Shown: positions 6,965-15,396, counted from the first letter of the stretch. The stretch: DNA of 18,937 nucleotides from Acetatifactor sp. (GCA_016293615.1 JAEDDX010000052.1:1-18937), one strand, 5' to 3'. Program-made: numbers and translations. Notes: generated by a model from the letters alone, not told the origin.

Positions 6965-8188
6965 ATGAAGCAGATTTCTGGCGGCGTAACGGCAGCGCAG
7001 GGCTTCAAGGCAGCCTGCTGTGAAGCAAATATCAAGTATCAGAACAGAACCGATATGGCTATGGTGGTGTCTGAGGTTCCCTGTGTATGTGCGGGAACTT
7101 TTACAACCAATGTGGTGAAGGCGGCATGCGTGCAGTGGGATCAGAATATCGTGTATTCCGGCAGGGCAATGCAGGCAGTGGTAGTGAATTCCGGGATTGC
7201 AAACGCCTGTACCGGCAAGGAAGGCTTTGAGGCGTGCGAGGCAACTGCGAAGGCAGTGGAGAAGGAGCTGGGGATTCCCGCAGATACCGTAGCGGTAGCG
7301 TCCACCGGCGTCATCGGCATGCAGCTTCCCGTGGCGAAGCTGACGGCAGGCGTCGCTTCGATGAGCAAGACGCTGGATGCGGGCGAGGAGGCAGGTACCG
7401 CGGCTTCCAAGGCGATTATGACCACCGACACGGTCAACAAGGAGATCGCTGTCACCTTTGAGGCAGGCGGCAAGACAATCACCCTTGGCGGCATGAGCAA
7501 GGGCTCCGGCATGATTCACCCCAATATGTGTACCATGCTTGCTTTTCTGACAACCGATCTGGACATCGACAAGGCGTTGATGCAGGAAGCCCTGAGTGCA
7601 GTGGTAGCAGACACCTTTAACATGATCACCGTAGACGGCGATACTTCTACCAACGACACGCTGCTTCTGATGGCAAGCGGTCTGGCAGGCAATGAGAAAA
7701 TCGTTGAGAAGAATGCAGACTATGATGCATTTTGTGAGGCTCTGTTCTTCGTATGCCGTTATCTTGCAAGAAAAATGGCAGCGGACGGAGAGGGCGCAAC
7801 CAAGCTTTTTGAGGCAAAGGTTGTGAATGCGAAGTCGAAGGAGGACGCTAAGACCCTTTCCCGTGCAATCGTCGGCTCCAACCTGTCCAAGGCTGCAATC
7901 TACGGCTGCGATGCAAACTTCGGCCGTTTCCTGTGTGCGATGGGTTACTCCGGTGCACAGTTTGACCAGAACGATGTCGAGCTGTTTTTCCAGAGCGAAG
8001 CGGGCAGACTGCAGGTATTCCGGTTCGGAACGCCCCTCGCCTTTGATGAGGAACTGGCAGTAAAGATCATGCAGGCGCCTGAGGTTACCGTTTTCGTGGA
8101 TATGCACGAGGGAGATGCGCAGGCTTGCGCATGGGGCTGTGACCTCACCTATGATTATGTTAAGATCAACGCAGATTACAGAAGTTAA
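6965..8188 (+). CDS. argJ: Glutamate N-acetyltransferase / amino-acid acetyltransferase ArgJ
   Basis: ArgJ moves the acetyl group from N-acetylornithine to glutamate, closing the acetyl cycle; bifunctional forms also acetylate glutamate from acetyl-CoA. The 407-residue protein starts with SGGVTAAQGFKA and carries KGSGMIHPNMCTML (about 179-192). In the family the precursor cleaves itself just before the threonine of this motif, here Thr190, which becomes the nucleophile of the beta chain. The residue before it is Cys189, where many homologues have alanine. TTDT (153-156) and the C-terminal DLTYDYVKINADYRS are typical. AAGGAG (6951-6956) lies 8 nt before the ATG. It lies 120 nt after the GNAT gene; no convincing promoter was seen in that gap. 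Mono- or bifunctionality cannot be told from sequence alone. Confidence 0.96.
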   Translation: MKQISGGVTAAQGFKAACCEANIKYQNRTDMAMVVSEVPCVCAGTFTTNVVKAACVQWDQNIVYSGRAMQAVVVNSGIANACTGKEGFEACEATAKAVEKELGIPADTVAVASTGVIGMQLPVAKLTAGVASMSKTLDAGEEAGTAASKAIMTTDTVNKEIAVTFEAGGKTITLGGMSKGSGMIHPNMCTMLAFLTTDLDIDKALMQEALSAVVADTFNMITVDGDTSTNDTLLLMASGLAGNEKIVEKNADYDAFCEALFFVCRYLARKMAADGEGATKLFEAKVVNAKSKEDAKTLSRAIVGSNLSKAAIYGCDANFGRFLCAMGYSGAQFDQNDVELFFQSEAGRLQVFRFGTPLAFDEELAVKIMQAPEVTVFVDMHEGDAQACAWGCDLTYDYVKINADYRS

Positions 8189-8192
8189 GTGA

Positions 8193-8242
8193 GTCCGGAA
8201 ACGATTCTGCCGGACAGACTGTGAGACGGCGCGGGTGCGCCG
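8193..8242 (+). other. Two hairpins in the argJ-argB spacer
   Basis: GTCCGG (8193-8198) pairs with CCGGAC (8210-8215) over an 11-nt loop, and CGGCGC (8227-8232) pairs with GCGCCG (8237-8242) over a GGGT loop. The second ends directly before the argB ribosome binding site AAGGAG (8244-8249). No U-tract follows either stem, so they are unlikely terminators. They could mark mRNA processing or tune argB translation. Confidence 0.35.
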
Positions 8243-8254
8243 AAAGGAGACAGG

Positions 8255-9148
8255 ATGGAAAAAGATATGGAAAGTTTATTGCAGAAGGCTCAGGTTCTGA
8301 TCGAGGCCCTGCCCTATATTCAGCGGTTCAACCGCAAGATCATCGTCGTAAAGTACGGCGGAAGCGCAATGAGCAACGAGGAGCTGCAGAAGAATGTCAT
8401 CAAGGATGTGACGCTGTTAAAGCTCGTAGGCTTCAAGCCCATCATTGTGCACGGCGGCGGTAAGGAAATCAGCCGCTGGGTCGGCAAGGTCGGCAAGGAG
8501 GCAAAGTTTGTCAACGGACTTCGCGTCACCGATGAGGAGACCATGGAGATTGCCGAAATGGTACTCAACAAGGTGAATAAGAGCCTGGTTTCCATGGTGG
8601 AAGAACTCGGCGTGAAGGCGGTCGGCGTCAGCGGAAAAGATGCCGGTCTGCTCGGTGTTGAGAAGAAGTATTCCGGCGGACAGGACATCGGTTATGTCGG
8701 CGAGGTGACCGAGGTGAATCCGAAGCTTCTCTATGATTTGCTGGAAAAGGATTATCTGCCCATCGTGGCTCCCATCGGGCTTGGCGCAGACTGCCATTCC
8801 TACAATGTCAACGCGGACGATGCTGCCTGCGCCATCGCCAAGGCAGTCGGTGCGGATAAGCTGGTATTTCTGACCGATATCGAAGGCTTGTACAAGGACA
8901 TTAACGACAAGTCCAGCTTTATCTCCAGAATCAGCGCCTCCGAGGCAGATGAACTCATTCACAGCGGATTTATCGGCGGCGGAATGCTGCCGAAGCTGAG
9001 CAACTGCACCAGCGCAATCAACAACGGTGTCAACAGAGTGCATATTCTGGACGGCAGAATTGCACACTGTCTGCTTCTGGAGATCTTCACGAATCAGGGC
9101 ATCGGAACTGCTATCGTGAAGGATGAAGACATTGACCATATGGCTTGA
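8255..9148 (+). CDS. argB: Acetylglutamate kinase
   Basis: ArgB phosphorylates N-acetylglutamate with ATP, the second step of the pathway. The 297-residue amino-acid-kinase-fold protein has VVKYGGSAM (K33), HGGGKEI (66-72), FVNGLRVTD (R90), NVNADDAA (184-191), FLTDIEGL and GGGMLPK (K247). It carries a roughly 28-residue N-terminal segment ahead of the kinase core. In known enzymes such an N-terminal helix goes with hexameric, arginine-inhibited forms and with ArgJ-type cyclic pathways, so feedback inhibition by arginine is likely. AAGGAG lies 5 nt before the ATG. An in-frame ATG at 8267 is a less likely start. It precedes argD by about 60 nt. Confidence 0.96.
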   Translation: MEKDMESLLQKAQVLIEALPYIQRFNRKIIVVKYGGSAMSNEELQKNVIKDVTLLKLVGFKPIIVHGGGKEISRWVGKVGKEAKFVNGLRVTDEETMEIAEMVLNKVNKSLVSMVEELGVKAVGVSGKDAGLLGVEKKYSGGQDIGYVGEVTEVNPKLLYDLLEKDYLPIVAPIGLGADCHSYNVNADDAACAIAKAVGADKLVFLTDIEGLYKDINDKSSFISRISASEADELIHSGFIGGGMLPKLSNCTSAINNGVNRVHILDGRIAHCLLLEIFTNQGIGTAIVKDEDIDHMA

Positions 9149-9207
9149 CAGAAAGGGTCTGCGAAGCCGGGGAAAGATCCCGAAACACGGAAAGGCATGG
9201 AAGTAAA

Positions 9208-10404
9208 ATGAATATGCAGGAATATATCGAAGAAGCCGAGAGCGCGCTCCTTCATACCTATAATCGTTATCAGATCGTTCTGGACAGGGGAGAGGGCGTT
9301 TACCTCTATGACATGGAAGGGAGGAAGTATCTTGACTTTGTGGCAGGCATTGCGGTGTTTGCCCTCGGATACGGCAACAAGGCATACAATGATGCCCTGA
9401 AGGCACAGATCGACAAGGTCATCCACACCTCAAACTATTATTACAATGTGCCCGCAATTGAGGCGGCGAAGAAGATCAAGAAGGTTTCCGGGATGGACAG
9501 GGTGTTCTTCACCAACTCCGGCGCCGAGGCAGTGGAAGGTGCGCTCAAGGCGGCAAGAAAGTATGCTTATCTGAAGGACGGAAGCACCGACCATGAGATC
9601 ATTGCCTTAAACCATTCTTTCCACGGCAGAACCATGGGTGCGCTGGCTGTGACCGGAAATCCGAAGTATCGGGAGGCGTTCGAGCCTCTGATCGGCAACA
9701 TCCGTTTTGCGGACATGAATGACATCGACAGTGTAAAGGCGCAGCTTACCGACAAGACCTGCGCAATCATCATGGAGACGGTACAGGGCGAGGGCGGTCT
9801 TGTGCCCGCCACCGAGCGTTTCTTAAAAGAAGTTCGCGCCCTCTGTGATGAGAAGGATATTCTGCTGATCCTGGACGAGATCCAGTGCGGTATGGGAAGA
9901 ACCGGCTATATGTACGCCTGGCAGAAGTACGGCGTGAAGCCCGATATCATGACCACTGCGAAGGCACTGGGCTGCGGCGTTCCCGTCGGCGCTTTCCTGA
10001 TGACCGAGAAAGTGGGACAGAACTCCCTCGTCGCCGGCGATCACGGAACGACCTACGGCGGCAATCCCCTCGCTTGTGCTGCGGTGGAAAAAGTCCTTGA
10101 TTTATTCGAAAAGGACCATATAATAGATAATGTGAGAGAGGTTGCGCCTTATCTGGAAGAGAAGCTGAACCTGATTCAGGATAAGTATGATTGTATTCTC
10201 GAAAGAAGGGGTACCGGCCTGATGCAGGGGCTGCTTTTTGACAGACCCGTGGGACCGGTGATCAACAATGCCTTAAAGAAGGGTCTGATTTTGATCAATG
10301 CCGGAGCAAACATTGTCAGATTTGTTCCCCCTCTCGTAATCACCAAAGAACATGTGGATGAAATGATTGCGATTTTAGATGCCTGCATCGAAGAGACACT
10401 CTAG
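9208..10404 (+). CDS. argD: Acetylornithine aminotransferase
   Basis: ArgD is the pyridoxal-phosphate enzyme that converts N-acetylglutamate semialdehyde and glutamate to N-acetylornithine. The 398-residue class III aminotransferase shows FTNSGAEAVEGALKAARKYA, IMETVQGEGG, LILDEIQCGMGRTG (Asp223 contacts the cofactor) and TTAKALGCGVPVGAF with the Schiff-base lysine Lys252, then GTTYGGNPLA. The frame is open from a TTG at 9145 that overlaps the argB stop, but the extra 21 residues match nothing in the family. The ATG at 9208 gives the expected N-terminus, although its ribosome binding site (GGAAG, about 5 nt upstream) is modest. It is the last arginine gene; argF does not follow. Confidence 0.94.
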   Translation: MNMQEYIEEAESALLHTYNRYQIVLDRGEGVYLYDMEGRKYLDFVAGIAVFALGYGNKAYNDALKAQIDKVIHTSNYYYNVPAIEAAKKIKKVSGMDRVFFTNSGAEAVEGALKAARKYAYLKDGSTDHEIIALNHSFHGRTMGALAVTGNPKYREAFEPLIGNIRFADMNDIDSVKAQLTDKTCAIIMETVQGEGGLVPATERFLKEVRALCDEKDILLILDEIQCGMGRTGYMYAWQKYGVKPDIMTTAKALGCGVPVGAFLMTEKVGQNSLVAGDHGTTYGGNPLACAAVEKVLDLFEKDHIIDNVREVAPYLEEKLNLIQDKYDCILERRGTGLMQGLLFDRPVGPVINNALKKGLILINAGANIVRFVPPLVITKEHVDEMIAILDACIEETL

Positions 10405-10452
10405 CCCTTGTCAAAGTGTTGGGTGCGGGTTTCGGAAAGACACGGAACAGAC

Positions 10453-11850
10453 ATGCATTTGAAACAGAGATTACTCGCAGCAGCAGCCGTCATTATTCTG
10501 GCTGCTACTGTGTTATACGGAAGCAAGTTGGAGATTAAGGAACCGGTGCCTGTACAACCGGAGAAGCATTCCTGGCTGGAGCGGGAGGATACCATCTATT
10601 TCTGGTATGCTGACGAGGCGCTGACCCACTTTGTGAACAGTGCGGCAGTTGCTTTCGGGGAACAAAACAGCGTTCATGTCATTCCCGTACTTGCTTCTGA
10701 CAGTGAATATCTGGAGGCTGTCAATCAGGCTTCCCTGAAGAAGGAGCAGCTCCCGGATGTCTTCCTGATCGGACACGAGTCGCTGGAGAAGGCTTATCTG
10801 GCAGGTCTGGCGGAAGAAATCGAGGACGCCGCAGGTATCTGTACTGCGGAGCATTTCCCGGAAGCCGCACTCGCTGCGGTAACCTATAAGGACAAGATCA
10901 TCGCGTACCCGCTGTTCTTCGACACGAGCGTGCTTCTCTACAACGAGACCTATCTGGAGCAGTGGGCGTCACAGAGAGCGCTGTTTGAACTGCAGGGCGG
11001 GCTGGAAGTGGATGAGGAGACCGGAGAACCCATCGGCGAGCTTTCGACAGAGATGCCGGACGAGGCAGTCTGGGCGGCTAAAACTGCGGAGTACATGATG
11101 GAGGCAGTGCCCGGCACCATCGATGACATCCTGAACATTGCCAATACATTTGATGTCCCGGAGGGCGTGGACGCCATCCTGAAATGGGACCTTTCCGATG
11201 TGTTGTACAACTACTGGATTGTGGGCAATTATATGAATGTCGGCGGCCGTGCGGGAGATGATAAAAATATCGTTCATATCCTGAATGACGAGACTGTGCG
11301 CTGTCTGGAAACCTACACTGCGCTTAACCAGTTCTTCTTCATCGAGCCGGAGGAAGTGACCTACGAATCCGTGGTCAGCGATTTTCTGGAGCAGAAGATC
11401 ATGTTCACGATTGTGACGACGGATATTGCGAAGCGTATCGAGGAAGCTCAGGCTGACGGAACTTTGCATTTTCAGTACGGCGCAGCGCTGATGCCTGCCG
11501 TCAGTGAGGAGCTGGAGAGCCGGTCCGTGTCTGTCACGCAGGCGGTGGCCGTCAACGGATATTCCGAGCATGCAGCGTTAGCCAATCAGTTCGCCGCTTA
11601 CCTGGTAGGAGAATGCGCGAATGACCTGTATGCCAAGACCGGCAAGGTATCGGCAAATCTGAGTGCGGATGCCGACAACGGTCTGCTGCAGATCTTTAAG
11701 ATGGAGTACGCCGACAGCGCGCCCCTTCCCAAGATGATGGAGACCGGACATTACTGGCTGCTTTTGGAGAGACTTTTCTCCAAGGCATGGACGGGAACCG
11801 ATGTCACGGCACTGCTGCAGGAGCTTGAGATTCTGCTTGGCGCAGAGTAA
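10453..11850 (+). CDS. Extracellular solute-binding-like protein with N-terminal anchor
   Basis: A 465-residue protein resembling bacterial extracellular sugar-binding (MalE-type) solute-binding proteins: IYFWYADEALTHFV near the mature N-terminus, LPDVFLIGHESLEKAYLAGL, KIIAYPLFFDTSVLLYNETYLEQW, and a weakly conserved C-terminal lobe. Residues 1-6 are basic and about 7-22 form a hydrophobic segment (LLAAAAVIILAATVLY), with no lipobox cysteine after it. It would therefore be a cleaved secreted protein or a membrane-anchored one, unlike the usual Gram-positive lipoprotein. No permease or ATPase gene is adjacent. A TTG at 10408 would add 15 residues before the basic start, so the ATG at 10453 is preferred, with GGAA 5 nt upstream. 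The gene follows argD closely and may be cotranscribed. The ligand is unknown. Confidence 0.75.
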   Translation: MHLKQRLLAAAAVIILAATVLYGSKLEIKEPVPVQPEKHSWLEREDTIYFWYADEALTHFVNSAAVAFGEQNSVHVIPVLASDSEYLEAVNQASLKKEQLPDVFLIGHESLEKAYLAGLAEEIEDAAGICTAEHFPEAALAAVTYKDKIIAYPLFFDTSVLLYNETYLEQWASQRALFELQGGLEVDEETGEPIGELSTEMPDEAVWAAKTAEYMMEAVPGTIDDILNIANTFDVPEGVDAILKWDLSDVLYNYWIVGNYMNVGGRAGDDKNIVHILNDETVRCLETYTALNQFFFIEPEEVTYESVVSDFLEQKIMFTIVTTDIAKRIEEAQADGTLHFQYGAALMPAVSEELESRSVSVTQAVAVNGYSEHAALANQFAAYLVGECANDLYAKTGKVSANLSADADNGLLQIFKMEYADSAPLPKMMETGHYWLLLERLFSKAWTGTDVTALLQELEILLGAE

Positions 11851-11942
11851 ACAAAACAACACATTGCATAACAAAACCAATCACAGGATACACTTTTACA
11901 GAAACGATTTACATCGCAGGTATGTGAAAGAAAGGATATCTT

Positions 11943-12374
11943 ATGATTGGTTTTTTGATTGCGTTGGTTTCAGGAGCTCTGATGAGTATACAGGGTGTAT
12001 TCAATACACAGGTCACAAAGGCTTCCGGCATCTGGGCGGCTAGCGGGTTTGTGCAGCTGACCGCGCTGGGAGTCTGTCTGGCGGCGTGGATGGTCACGGA
12101 GAGGAGCAATCTGCTCAATGTGTTTCGGGTGGAGCCGAAATATATGCTCCTGGGAGGGGCGCTTGGGGCGTTTATCACATATACGGTCATCAAGAGTATG
12201 GACCTGTTAGGGCCTGCCAAGGCGGTCATGCTCATCGTGGTGGCCCAGCTTGCGGTTGCCTATATCATTGAACTGTTCGGCTGGTTTGAGGTGGAGAAGC
12301 AGCCGTGGGAATGGAGAAAGGCAGTCGGGATGCTCATTGCGGTCATCGGTATCATTATTTTTAAGTGGAAATAG
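11943..12374 (+). CDS. YdcZ-type (DMT family, DUF606) small membrane transporter
   Basis: A 143-residue membrane protein of the YdcZ/DUF606 family in the drug/metabolite transporter superfamily. It begins MIGFLIALVSGALMSIQGVFNTQV, characteristic of the family, and has about five hydrophobic segments (roughly 2-20, 33-51, 67-86, 91-110 and 124-141). Such short proteins form one half of a transporter and probably act as dimers; substrates are largely unknown. AAAGGA lies about 8 nt before the ATG. The preceding gap of 92 bp contains no convincing promoter. The next promoter begins 2 nt after its stop, so this gene ends the arg-side group. Confidence 0.85.
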   Translation: MIGFLIALVSGALMSIQGVFNTQVTKASGIWAASGFVQLTALGVCLAAWMVTERSNLLNVFRVEPKYMLLGGALGAFITYTVIKSMDLLGPAKAVMLIVVAQLAVAYIIELFGWFEVEKQPWEWRKAVGMLIAVIGIIIFKWK

Positions 12375-12375
12375 C

Positions 12376-12404
12376 TTGTCAAAGGCATTTGATTCTATTA
12401 CAAT
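12376..12404 (+). promoter_or_regulatory. Promoter of the comEA - two-component - comEC operon
   Basis: TTGTCA (12376-12381) and TACAAT (12399-12404) are separated by exactly 17 nt, a strong match to the housekeeping sigma consensus. The expected start is near 12411, giving a leader of about 80 nt before comEA. All five genes downstream are closely spaced, so this promoter probably drives the whole operon. Confidence 0.7.
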
Positions 12405-12443
12405 AAAAACATCAGCATAGAGAGGCAATCCTCAAGAGAAGAA

Positions 12444-12473
12444 CCCGCGGCATCCGAAAACGGAGGGCGCGGG
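12444..12473 (+). other. Stem-loop in the comEA leader
   Basis: CCCGCG (12444-12449) pairs with CGCGGG (12468-12473). Inside, TCCG (12453-12456) pairs with CGGA (12461-12464) around an AAAA tetraloop, with a 3x3 internal loop between the two helices. Only AATTTG follows, so a terminator is doubtful. It lies 8 nt before the comEA ribosome binding site GAGGAG and could affect mRNA stability or translation. Confidence 0.4.
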
Positions 12474-12491
12474 AATTTGTGAGGAGCTATG

Positions 12492-13112
12492 ATGAGTAAA
12501 ATGAAAATTGCGGCTGCCGTATGCAGCCTGATTTGTCTGCTTGGGTTTGCCGGCTGTACCACAGGAGAGGATGCCTGGATTCCGGTCGGAGATGAGACGG
12601 ACTCCGGTTCCGGGAATACGGAAGCTTCCGATTCTCTTTTAGGGAGCAGTGAGGCAGCGGCGCAGTCAGAGAGTGGTGCGGACTGTATTTATGTCTATGT
12701 CTGCGGAGCGGTCCATCAGCCGGGCGTCGTCTGTTTACAGAAAGGTGCGCGTGCGGAACAGGCGCTGGAGGCCGCGGGCGGACTGCGCGAGGATGCGGCT
12801 GCGGAGTATGTGAATCTCGCCGCGAAGCTGACCGACGGGGAGAAGCTTTTTTTCCCGACGAAAGAGGAGCTGCTTGGACAAAATGTTGTGTCAAATCTGC
12901 AGACGGAACAATCGACCGGCAGAGTCAATTTGAACACGGCGGACGAAAACACCCTTTGTACCCTGCCCGGCATCGGTCCGGCGAAGGCAAAGGATATCAT
13001 TGAATACCGGGACAAAAACGGCCCCTTCAAGAAACCATCGGACATCATGAAGGTTCCCGGCATCAAGTCAGGGCTGTTTGAAAGTATCAGGGACAGCATT
13101 TCCACAGAATAA
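12492..13112 (+). CDS. comEA: ComEA-type DNA-binding competence lipoprotein
   Basis: ComEA binds incoming double-stranded DNA at the outer face of the membrane and passes it to the ComEC channel. The 206-residue protein has a lipoprotein signal (hydrophobic 5-20, FAGC with Cys22), a Ser/Gly/Glu-rich linker (about 23-62), an SLBB domain (about 65-125, YVYVCGAVHQPGVV) and a C-terminal helix-hairpin-helix DNA-binding domain (about 144-206, VNLNTADENTLCTLPGIGPAKA and FKKPSDIMKVPGI). Two ATGs adjoin; the second (12492) is 5 nt from GAGGAG and is preferred over 12489. Lipid anchoring differs from the single membrane helix of Bacillus ComEA. It is the first gene of the operon, and comEC is four genes downstream. 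There is no comEB between them. Confidence 0.92.
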   Translation: MSKMKIAAAVCSLICLLGFAGCTTGEDAWIPVGDETDSGSGNTEASDSLLGSSEAAAQSESGADCIYVYVCGAVHQPGVVCLQKGARAEQALEAAGGLREDAAAEYVNLAAKLTDGEKLFFPTKEELLGQNVVSNLQTEQSTGRVNLNTADENTLCTLPGIGPAKAKDIIEYRDKNGPFKKPSDIMKVPGIKSGLFESIRDSISTE

Positions 13113-13127
13113 GGAAGAGGTATCAAA

Positions 13128-13829
13128 ATGGCAGAAAAAAGAGTACTGGTTGTTGATGATGAAAAACTGATCGTAAAGGGAATCCGCTTCAGTTTAGAGC
13201 AGGACAATATGATGGTTGACTGCGCATATGACGGTGAGGAGGCTCTGCAGTACGCGATGAACAACAAGTACGATATGATCCTTTTGGATGTCATGCTGCC
13301 GAAGCTGAACGGTTTTGAGGTCTGTCAGCAGATTCGTGAGTTTTCCGATGTACCCATCATCATGCTCACCGCCAAGGGCGAGGATATGGACAAAATTCTC
13401 GGACTCGAGTATGGTGCGGACGACTATATCACCAAACCGTTTAATATTCTTGAGGTGAAAGCCCGCATTAAGGCAATTATGCGAAGGACGGCGTCCAAGA
13501 AGGCGTCCGGGGCGGGCACAGCCGGCAAAATCGTGGAAAGCGGCGATATGAGACTCGACTGCGAGGGCAGAAGAGTTTATATTTCCGGACGGGAGATCGG
13601 TCTGACCGCGAAGGAATTCGAGGTGCTTGAGCTTTTGATGCTGAACGCCAACAAAGTCTACAGCCGTGAGAGCCTGCTGCATCTTGTATGGGGAAGTGAT
13701 TATCCCGGCGATGTGCGAACCGTGGATGTGCACATTCGGCGTCTTCGTGAGAAGATCGAGAACAATCCCAGTGAGCCCAGGTATGTACATACAAAGTGGG
13801 GCGTAGGTTATTATTTTTTCAATGAGTAA
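13128..13829 (+). CDS. OmpR/PhoP-family response regulator
   Basis: A 233-residue DNA-binding response regulator. The receiver domain (about 4-117) has the acidic pair D10-D11, phospho-acceptor D54 in LLDVMLP, T81 and K103 (TKPF). The winged-helix effector domain (about 134-231) contains LTAKEFEVLELLMLNANKVYSRESLL and VRTVDVHIRRLREKIE, typical of the OmpR/WalR/PhoP group. It lies 15 nt after comEA and 14 nt before the kinase gene, so the two form a cognate pair. Targets are unknown; autoregulation of the operon is plausible. It resembles WalR/MtrA-like regulators, but orthology cannot be set without a tree. Confidence 0.93.
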   Translation: MAEKRVLVVDDEKLIVKGIRFSLEQDNMMVDCAYDGEEALQYAMNNKYDMILLDVMLPKLNGFEVCQQIREFSDVPIIMLTAKGEDMDKILGLEYGADDYITKPFNILEVKARIKAIMRRTASKKASGAGTAGKIVESGDMRLDCEGRRVYISGREIGLTAKEFEVLELLMLNANKVYSRESLLHLVWGSDYPGDVRTVDVHIRRLREKIENNPSEPRYVHTKWGVGYYFFNE

Positions 13830-13843
13830 AAGGGAATCTCGTC

Positions 13844-15370
13844 ATGATAAAGCATTTGATCGGAGAGCTGAAGTCTCAGCTCTCTTTGCGCAGCCTGCGG
13901 GCTCGCATCTTTTTCATAATATTGATCGTGGGTATTGTTCCCAGTCTGGTGGTTGAGTTTGGTATCATGCAGACCTATGAAAAACGCGCCGTCAACAACC
14001 GTATCGCCACAGTACAGAACCAGCTCATGATTGTCGGCAATCATCTGATCAGCAACAACTATTTCAACGCAGAGAGAAACAATACAATCGGGCGTGTCAC
14101 TTCCAAAGAGGTCATCAACGCCGAACTGGAAATGATTTCCAACCTGTATGAAGGGCGCGTCATGATCATCAACTCCGGCTTGAAGGTGGTGCAGGATACC
14201 TATGGCATCAGCGAGGGTAAGACCATCATTTCAGAAGAGGTCATCAATTGTCTGCAGGGCACCGGTACCTCCCATTACGACAAAGAGCACGGTTATATCG
14301 AGATGACCACCCCTATCGTGGACAATATCTCCTCGGGCGACGGAAGCGGTACCGTTGTGGGCGTCCTTCTGACCAGCATCTCGAATGAAACCATTGTCGC
14401 CACCATGGATGTCCTGAGACAGAAGAGTTCCATTGTGATCAATCTGCTCGTTGTCGCTGTGTTTGCGATGGCAATACTGCTTTCCATCGCCCTCACCAGA
14501 CCCATCAATCGTGTCACCGATGCGATCAGGCAGGTGCGGGACGGCTACAGCGATGACCCGATCTCCGTGCCGGATTATGTGGAAACCGTTCACATTGTGG
14601 ACGCCTTTAACCAGATGTTGGGACGAATGAAGGCGTTGGATGAGTCCAGACAGGAATTTGTGGCAAATGTGTCCCATGAACTGAAGACGCCCATGACTTC
14701 CGTGAAGGTGCTTGCCGATTCACTGGTGGCGCAGCCGGATGCACCGGCGGAGCTTTACAGAGAGTTCATGGAGGATATCGTATCTGAGATTGACAGAGAG
14801 AACAGGATCATCAATGACCTGCTTGCCCTGGTGAAGATGGACAAGAAAGCCCAGGAGTTAAGCATTGCATCCCTGAACATCAACGATCTTGTGGAGCTGA
14901 TTCTGAAGCGGCTGCGTCCGATCGCACGCAAGAAGGATGTGGAGCTGGTCTTTGAAAGCATGCGTACCGTGATCGCCGAGGTCGATGAAGTAAAGCTTTC
15001 GCTCATTATGACCAATCTGGTGGAAAATGCCATCAAATACAACAAAGAACATGGCTGGGTCAAGGTGGAACTGGATGCAGACCATCAGTACTTTACCTTC
15101 AAGGTGACCGATTCCGGACTCGGTATTCCGGAGGAATCCCTGACTCATATTTACGAGAGATTTTATCGCGTGGATAAGTCCCACTCCAGAGAAATCGGAG
15201 GAACCGGTCTCGGGCTTGCCATCACCAAAAGCGCGGTACTGATGCACAGAGGATCCATTACGGTGACCAGTACGGTTGGGGAGGGCTCCTGCTTTCTGGT
15301 CCGGATTCCGCTGATCTACATAGCGCCGGCGACAACACAGACCCTTCAGAAGAGCGGTGAGCAGCAATAG
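13844..15370 (+). CDS. Membrane sensor histidine kinase
   Basis: A 508-residue sensor kinase partnered with the preceding regulator. It has a first membrane helix (about 21-43), an extracytoplasmic sensor domain of about 150 residues (44-196; possibly Cache-like), a second helix (about 197-217) and a HAMP linker (about 218-270). The dimerisation/phosphotransfer domain carries His278 in SHELKTPMTS, and the ATPase domain has an N box (NLVENAIKYN, N395), G1 (DSGLGIP) and G2 (GGTGLGLAI). All catalytic motifs are intact. No PAS domain is seen between HAMP and the kinase core, unlike WalK. AAAGGGA lies about 8 nt before the ATG. The sensor domain faces the same compartment as the GerMN lipoprotein encoded next, which could be its accessory. 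Confidence 0.93.
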   Translation: MIKHLIGELKSQLSLRSLRARIFFIILIVGIVPSLVVEFGIMQTYEKRAVNNRIATVQNQLMIVGNHLISNNYFNAERNNTIGRVTSKEVINAELEMISNLYEGRVMIINSGLKVVQDTYGISEGKTIISEEVINCLQGTGTSHYDKEHGYIEMTTPIVDNISSGDGSGTVVGVLLTSISNETIVATMDVLRQKSSIVINLLVVAVFAMAILLSIALTRPINRVTDAIRQVRDGYSDDPISVPDYVETVHIVDAFNQMLGRMKALDESRQEFVANVSHELKTPMTSVKVLADSLVAQPDAPAELYREFMEDIVSEIDRENRIINDLLALVKMDKKAQELSIASLNINDLVELILKRLRPIARKKDVELVFESMRTVIAEVDEVKLSLIMTNLVENAIKYNKEHGWVKVELDADHQYFTFKVTDSGLGIPEESLTHIYERFYRVDKSHSREIGGTGLGLAITKSAVLMHRGSITVTSTVGEGSCFLVRIPLIYIAPATTQTLQKSGEQQ

Positions 15371-15396
15371 TTTTTATGAGACCGAAAGGTCCGGAA

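Noticed and set aside
6857..8107. Long minus-strand reading frame (416 codons) opposite argJ, and another (329 codons) at 8417-9406 opposite argB/argD
   Set aside because: Both are antisense to strongly recognisable arg genes, have low-complexity Cys/His/Leu-rich translations and match no family; they are side effects of codon bias.
9145..9207. argD starting at a TTG that overlaps the argB stop
   Set aside because: Translational coupling would be plausible, but the extra 21 residues are unlike any ArgD N-terminus.
11864..11894. Possible promoter before the ydcZ-like gene (TTGCAT, TACACT)
   Set aside because: The spacer is 19 nt and both boxes are weak, so it is not convincing.
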